Shown here: in pieces, positions 16,331-20,126 of the stretch
How the letters are laid out: the number at the start of each line of letters is the position of its first letter
Position numbering within the stretch: the first letter of the stretch is position 1
Source: CAYVQU01 sp964453155
GTDB lineage: Bacteria; Chloroflexota; Anaerolineae; Anaerolineales; UBA11858
Assembly: GCA_964453155.1 (NCBI GenBank)
Contig: CAYVQU010000091.1
Location: 1-20,126 of the forward strand
Reading direction: 5' to 3'
Length of the DNA: 20,126 nt
Position numbers and translations under genes: made by a program
The notes under the pieces: model-generated
Database searches by the model: none
What the model was told of the DNA's origin: nothing
The model's input: the letters and a program-made list of their open reading frames with translations, nothing else

Positions 16331-17422
16331 CTAAGATTTTGCCGAACGAAAATTGAATCCGTGCTGGCGAACAATTTCTATTTGCTCTTTTGTAACCGGT
16401 TTTTCAAATGATCGAAAACCGCTGAGCCGGAAACCATGTTTTTTGCAGATGCTGGTGATCTCGAAAACGCGGTCTGGAGAAATATTTTTTCCAAGAGTGT
16501 AATCTTCAAAACGCCCTTCTAAAGCTAATGCAATCGTTTCTGCCATGCAGGCGTAAGCTTTTCCGGGAGGAAAACCGAAATCGAAATTGAAGTTTACGTT
16601 ACCGGGCACATCAACCATACCGCCATCAATGATCAGGACGTCTTTCCGGATTGAGGCCACCTTGGCAGATACATCCCGGGGTCGGGCCACATCACATACT
16701 ACACACCCAGGACTGAGGTGATCAGGGTCGATGATCGTTTGCGTTGCGCTCGAAACAGTTAAAATAAGTTGCGCTTTACTCAAATCGCTCAAGTCGGTGG
16801 AAACACTTATTCTTGAACCTGATTTTGCACTCAGTTCAGATTTTAAGGTGTTTAATTTTTGGGAATTGCGTCCAAAGAGAAAAATTTCAGCTACATCTTT
16901 GGCTAAAAGTTCTGCGCAAACTCGTCCGATCGTTCCGGTGGCACCAACAACGGCAGCTGTTGCAGATTTTGGATTGATATCAAGCTGGGCGGCCGCGGCT
17001 TTGATGGCTTCAACCGCAACTGAAATTGTATAAGCATCACCCGTTGTAACAGGGATATCTAATGTTTTTGCGATAGTTTTGCCGCCATCTCCAACTACGG
17101 AAGTGAATGCTCCTAAACCCAGCATATCGGCGCCCAAACGCTCTGCCAATCGACCGGTTTGAATGATTTTTCGATACGCAATTCTGACTGGTAATTCTAA
17201 CATACGTGCTGCTGTCAGGGGACAGGCAATTAAGTACCCCTCTATTTGTTTTCCGGTAGCAATAGATGTAATTCCTACCACTTCAGACAAAAATACTGGT
17301 GGGAAAAAACGACACAAATAGTTAATTTGACGTTGGTTGAATATTTTGCCTAATAGGGGGTATTTTCGGCTAACGTCACGCTTGGGGTCGATGGGGTGGA
17401 TGATGAAGGCGAATTTGTCCAC
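16331..17422 (-). CDS. Acyl-ACP reductase-like oxidoreductase (AAR/COG5322 family)
   Basis: Cyanobacterial AAR reduces fatty acyl-ACP to fatty aldehyde with NADPH through a Cys thioester. This 363-residue protein follows that family over its length: LGLGAFTSVVGDGG (101-114), VTTGDAYT (125-132), a Rossmann NADP site GATGTIG (160-166), VLIIDGGMVDVPG, and the segment around the catalytic Cys, AYACMAETIALALEG, with C292 in the place of the cyanobacterial C294. It is a little longer than AAR, with about 20 extra residues at the C-terminus. It starts with GTG three bases after the beta-helix gene, implying coupling. The aldehyde-deformylating oxygenase that partners AAR in alkane synthesis is not present in the window. 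The family call is from remembered motifs; the substrate is unproven. Confidence 0.85.
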   Translation of the reverse strand: MDKFAFIIHPIDPKRDVSRKYPLLGKIFNQRQINYLCRFFPPVFLSEVVGITSIATGKQIEGYLIACPLTAARMLELPVRIAYRKIIQTGRLAERLGADMLGLGAFTSVVGDGGKTIAKTLDIPVTTGDAYTISVAVEAIKAAAAQLDINPKSATAAVVGATGTIGRVCAELLAKDVAEIFLFGRNSQKLNTLKSELSAKSGSRISVSTDLSDLSKAQLILTVSSATQTIIDPDHLSPGCVVCDVARPRDVSAKVASIRKDVLIIDGGMVDVPGNVNFNFDFGFPPGKAYACMAETIALALEGRFEDYTLGKNISPDRVFEITSICKKHGFRLSGFRSFEKPVTKEQIEIVRQHGFNFRSAKS

Positions 17423-17425
17423 TTT

Positions 17426-18703
17426 TTACCAGGTTTCATCCCCATTACCCGAGTCGGGACGATACAATTCTTTATGCAGACTTGCAAAAGGAAATTTGTG
17501 GTGGTCACTTTCTTCAAAACTTACATTTTTAGCGATAATCCGTCGTTCTGGTGAGGCAACCAATACCACATCCGATTCGATCGTTCGGGCTGGAAAGACA
17601 ATCATTCCTGCTCCAATCCGACAATTATGCCCGACACAACCCCCTAAAACAGGGCGATTTGCATCTTGTAATGAACCATTCCCCGCAACCGCTTTGAGTG
17701 GGGCTGGAACTAAATTGAAATCTGTAAAAGTGGATCCTGCTCCCAAAAAAGTATTGCGACCCACAACACACATTTGGAGACAAGTGTTTTGGGCCACCAT
17801 GCTGTTATCCATAAATGTGGTCATAAAAAGAGCAGCCCGAAATGGCAAAAAGGCCCCATCCCCAACAACCGATAACATTAGCTGACACCCCTGGGAAATA
17901 TTGGCATTATCCCCGATAATGCAGTTCTCGATGACAACTCCCGCACCGATCGTAACATTGTCACCAATGGTGGTCGGTCCATGGATTACGGCGGAGGGAT
18001 CTATGACGCAGTTGCGTCCAATTTTTACAACTTTAGAACAATCGAGAACTTGCTTGCCTTCCAGCATGGCGGTCGCCAAGATGTTAAGTTTAAAAAAGGG
18101 ATTTTCCTCTAATCGGGCTTCAAACTTTGCCCCAGTTGAAAATTGACCAAAAACAACATCCGCGATGAAAATGTGAACCCAAGAATCAATCGCTAGCAGG
18201 CTGCGTTTTGGAACCTGGAAGGTTAAATCCCCTTGTTCGAAGGCCATATAAGTGGGAACATGGTAATAACCGGCCTCAATAGGGTCCAAATTAATGACGA
18301 GAGGAATAGTTTCTTCGCCCGGACCATTTGGGTAATACCATAACTCAGCCAAATATACATCATCAAATTGTGTATATGAAGTTGAAAGCGGCAAAGCGTG
18401 TTCAACAAAAGCGGGGTCAGTATTAGAAAATGCCGCCTGACAAGGTTTGTTCAGGGCTTGGGCCTTGGTTATGAAGGTTTCAATGTATTCCGTGTCGAAG
18501 TATAAATTTTCCCGGTAGGCTAAGCACGGGCCATCAACCTCGGGCAGCGGATCGCCAAATTTGACTTCGTACTCCCGATCTGAATAGGGAGCCAAAACGT
18601 CTCGATGGATCAACCATAGGGGTTTATTTTGAATCCGAAGATCCCGCGCGGTTTCATTGAACGGATGGATGAGTTTGGGGGCTTCTAGGATGATCTTCCG
18701 CAT
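17426..18703 (-). CDS. Left-handed beta-helix (hexapeptide-repeat) protein
   Basis: This is a 425-residue protein with an N-terminal domain of about 220 residues that I do not recognise, followed by hexapeptide repeats from about 226 to 390 (KIGRNCVIDPSAVIHGPTTI, TIGAGVVIENCIIGD, FLGAGSTF, RIGAGMIVF). The repeats resemble those of GlmU or sugar-nucleotide acyltransferases. The GxGTRL-type nucleotidyltransferase signature is absent from the N-terminus, so a plain GlmU-like pyrophosphorylase is unlikely; an acyltransferase or a scaffold is possible. It begins two bases after the hydrolase stop with AGGGGA as a ribosome site, and the acyl-ACP-reductase-like gene follows three bases later. Tight linkage to an acyl-ACP enzyme makes an acyl transfer role attractive, but this is inference. 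I cannot assign a substrate. Confidence 0.85.
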   Translation of the reverse strand: MRKIILEAPKLIHPFNETARDLRIQNKPLWLIHRDVLAPYSDREYEVKFGDPLPEVDGPCLAYRENLYFDTEYIETFITKAQALNKPCQAAFSNTDPAFVEHALPLSTSYTQFDDVYLAELWYYPNGPGEETIPLVINLDPIEAGYYHVPTYMAFEQGDLTFQVPKRSLLAIDSWVHIFIADVVFGQFSTGAKFEARLEENPFFKLNILATAMLEGKQVLDCSKVVKIGRNCVIDPSAVIHGPTTIGDNVTIGAGVVIENCIIGDNANISQGCQLMLSVVGDGAFLPFRAALFMTTFMDNSMVAQNTCLQMCVVGRNTFLGAGSTFTDFNLVPAPLKAVAGNGSLQDANRPVLGGCVGHNCRIGAGMIVFPARTIESDVVLVASPERRIIAKNVSFEESDHHKFPFASLHKELYRPDSGNGDETW

Positions 18704-18705
18704 AC

Positions 18706-19575
18706 TTATTCCCCTGTTGCGTCGGACTCAGGTTCATTCTCGAAAGGAGTATCTTCCTGATTTTTCGGCTGAATATCGGGCGGGGGGGGAACTTCAGCAT
18801 CCAGGAAATCTTTCAAGGTTTTTGCAAAGTTATCCGGTTCATCGAGCATGATGAAATGTCCGGCATTTTTGTATCTTTCAATGTGAACATTCGGAATGCC
18901 AGCCTGCATGGGTTGCCATTGTTTCGGACTGACGATGACATCTTTATCGCCATACATCCCCAAAGCCGGTATTGAAATCTGATTAAGAAATGGGCGTAAA
19001 TCTGTTCTACGTAAAGATGCGATGCTGTTAAGAAATGATTCAATCGTCGTTCTAGAAAGATCGCGCGCAATCATTTCATACCAATTGGGGTCTTTACAAA
19101 TAATTGGGGCACTAACTCTTAAACCTGCCCGTAAAGCCCACATCGCATTGAATACCATAAATGCGATTGAGCGAAATCCAGCCAGTTTTAGGAGTAGGGC
19201 TAATGAAGATCCCACCATGGGAGAGCCAACCACAACAACTTTACTAACCCGTTCTGGGTGGGTGATGGCTACCGATAAACTTACAGTTCCTCCCATAGAA
19301 TGCCCCACCAATGGCGCTTGGGCAATACCAAGCCGATCCATAAATTGATCGACCATACTCACAAAATCTTGAACTGCAAAGGTTGGTTGTTGTTTACCCG
19401 ATTCGCCAAACCCCCAGAAATCTAAAGCATAGGTCCGATAATACCGGCCCAAATACCCCATGGTTTTTTGCCACAAACCCCAAGAACCCAGCCAGCCATG
19501 CAGCAAAATGACCGGACGTCCTCGCCCATATACTTCGTAGTGTACGATGCCTTGATCAGTAGTTATAGAGGACAC
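18706..19575 (-). CDS. Alpha/beta hydrolase with intact catalytic triad
   Basis: The 289 residues have the oxyanion-hole segment LHGWLGSW (25-32), nucleophile S93 in GHSMGG, a probable acid at D212 (GDKD) and H240 (NAGHFIMLDEP). The last 30 residues are Pro/Glu-rich and probably disordered. The substrate is unknown: an ester or thioester is plausible next to an acyl-ACP reductase-like gene. It is the active paralogue of the protein at 7078-7866. It starts with GTG, has a poor ribosome site, and lies 22 bases after the GTPase stop. The start agrees with the paralogue's N-terminus. It is second in the GTPase-hydrolase-beta-helix-reductase row. Confidence 0.93.
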   Translation of the reverse strand: MSSITTDQGIVHYEVYGRGRPVILLHGWLGSWGLWQKTMGYLGRYYRTYALDFWGFGESGKQQPTFAVQDFVSMVDQFMDRLGIAQAPLVGHSMGGTVSLSVAITHPERVSKVVVVGSPMVGSSLALLLKLAGFRSIAFMVFNAMWALRAGLRVSAPIICKDPNWYEMIARDLSRTTIESFLNSIASLRRTDLRPFLNQISIPALGMYGDKDVIVSPKQWQPMQAGIPNVHIERYKNAGHFIMLDEPDNFAKTLKDFLDAEVPPPPDIQPKNQEDTPFENEPESDATGE

Positions 19576-19597
19576 GACGACCGATTGTAAATGCTAG

Positions 19598-20068
19598 CTA
19601 GTTTCCTGCTTCCATTTCAGCCAGAATACTGTAAAGAAGCTCGAGTAATACAGTTTTTACAGATTCGCGATCGATAGCAGTGCACGGTAATAATTTGACA
19701 TTTGAATTAAGTCGTAATGCAATTCGAATGTCATCAACATCCCAGGCATCGTCCAAATCTTGTTTGTTGGCAGCCACAACATAAGGGGTCGGGGCATATA
19801 CTCGGAAGGTCTCTAAAATGCTGCGAGCTTCTCGAAAAGTTTCTGGCCGGGTGCTGTCAACCATCACGATAAACCCAAGCATGCCCTCAGACAAAATCTC
19901 CCACATAAAATCAAACCGTTTTTGTCCTGGTGTACCAAACAGGTAAAGAACAAGCTCATCGTCTACGGTTATGCGACCAAAATCCATCGCAACCGTAGTT
20001 GTATCCTTGATGCGTTCAGCTTCTGAAGAAATTTTCCGTTCAGTTGCTACGACGTCAATTTCACTCAC
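19598..20068 (-). CDS. Ras-like small GTPase, N-terminus with P-loop missing
   Basis: Of 156 residues, the visible G-motifs are the switch region DTTTVAMDFG (22-31), G3 FGTPGQ (44-49), G4 NKQD (101-104) and G5 CTAID (129-133). This resembles the small bacterial GTPases that often pair with Roadblock/LC7 proteins. The family normally begins with a P-loop (GxxxxGKT) just before the segment homologous to TVSEIDVVATER. Here the frame upstream of the GTG is S-L-Q-T and then a TAG stop at 20081-20083. None of the three minus-strand frames between 20069 and the window end shows GK(S/T). The gene is either truncated, a pseudogene, or damaged by an assembly error at the edge. The GTG has no clear Shine-Dalgarno sequence; a GAGGAGGG at 20102-20109 is too far upstream. 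Confidence 0.75.
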   Translation of the reverse strand: MSEIDVVATERKISSEAERIKDTTTVAMDFGRITVDDELVLYLFGTPGQKRFDFMWEILSEGMLGFIVMVDSTRPETFREARSILETFRVYAPTPYVVAANKQDLDDAWDVDDIRIALRLNSNVKLLPCTAIDRESVKTVLLELLYSILAEMEAGN

Positions 20069-20126
20069 GGTTTGAAGACTCTACTGCAAAAAGGGTGCTA
20101 GACCCTCCTCAAAACAGCAAAAGTTT

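Noticed and set aside
17213..17228. TGTCAGGGGACAGG, similar to the repeat core
   Set aside because: It lies inside the reductase coding sequence and the likeness is short, so chance is enough.

Overview
The window looks like chromosomal DNA from a free-living bacterium, most likely a member of the Chloroflexota close to Anaerolineae. This is inference, not proof. It rests on a membrane protein with a Thr/Pro-rich 'TPTATPRP' linker, a giant multi-GAF histidine kinase beside single-domain receiver proteins, a small Ras-like GTPase of the 'LFGTPGQ' type and a tryptophan T-box in front of trpS. No rRNA, tRNA, CRISPR array, transposase, integrase or phage gene is visible.

Left part (1-6160). trpS is on the minus strand and has a complete transcriptional T-box leader: a strong promoter (TTGACA, 17-nt spacer, TATATT), a Stem I with a UGG specifier, the T-box bulge UGGCACC, and competing antiterminator and terminator helices. 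Divergent from it, on the plus strand, lie a membrane-anchored protein of unknown function, a compact three-gene set (BNR/Asp-box beta-propeller-like protein, an unrecognised helical protein, a formyltransferase-fold protein) and a DegV-family lipid-binding protein.

Middle part (6161-8312). degV and thyA converge on an imperfect inverted repeat. On the minus strand follow thyA, an intrinsic-terminator-like hairpin, an alpha/beta hydrolase whose nucleophile position is Gly instead of Ser, and a CheY-like single receiver.

Right part (8400-20126). All genes are on the minus strand and closely spaced. In transcription order they are: a small GTPase without a visible P-loop, an alpha/beta hydrolase with an intact triad (paralogue of the degenerate one), a left-handed beta-helix protein, a homologue of cyanobacterial acyl-ACP reductase with its catalytic Cys, a receiver plus degenerate GGDEF protein, and a 2321-residue hybrid sensor kinase carrying ten tandem GAF domains. 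The single receiver and the second hydrolase come next.

The most interesting unit is the GTPase / hydrolase / beta-helix / acyl-ACP-reductase set. It suggests fatty-aldehyde or acyl-chain chemistry, and the partner deformylating oxygenase known from cyanobacteria is not in the window. It is followed by, and perhaps co-transcribed with, a two-component system whose output proteins carry no recognisable DNA-binding domain. The signalling there would therefore be protein-protein rather than direct transcriptional control.
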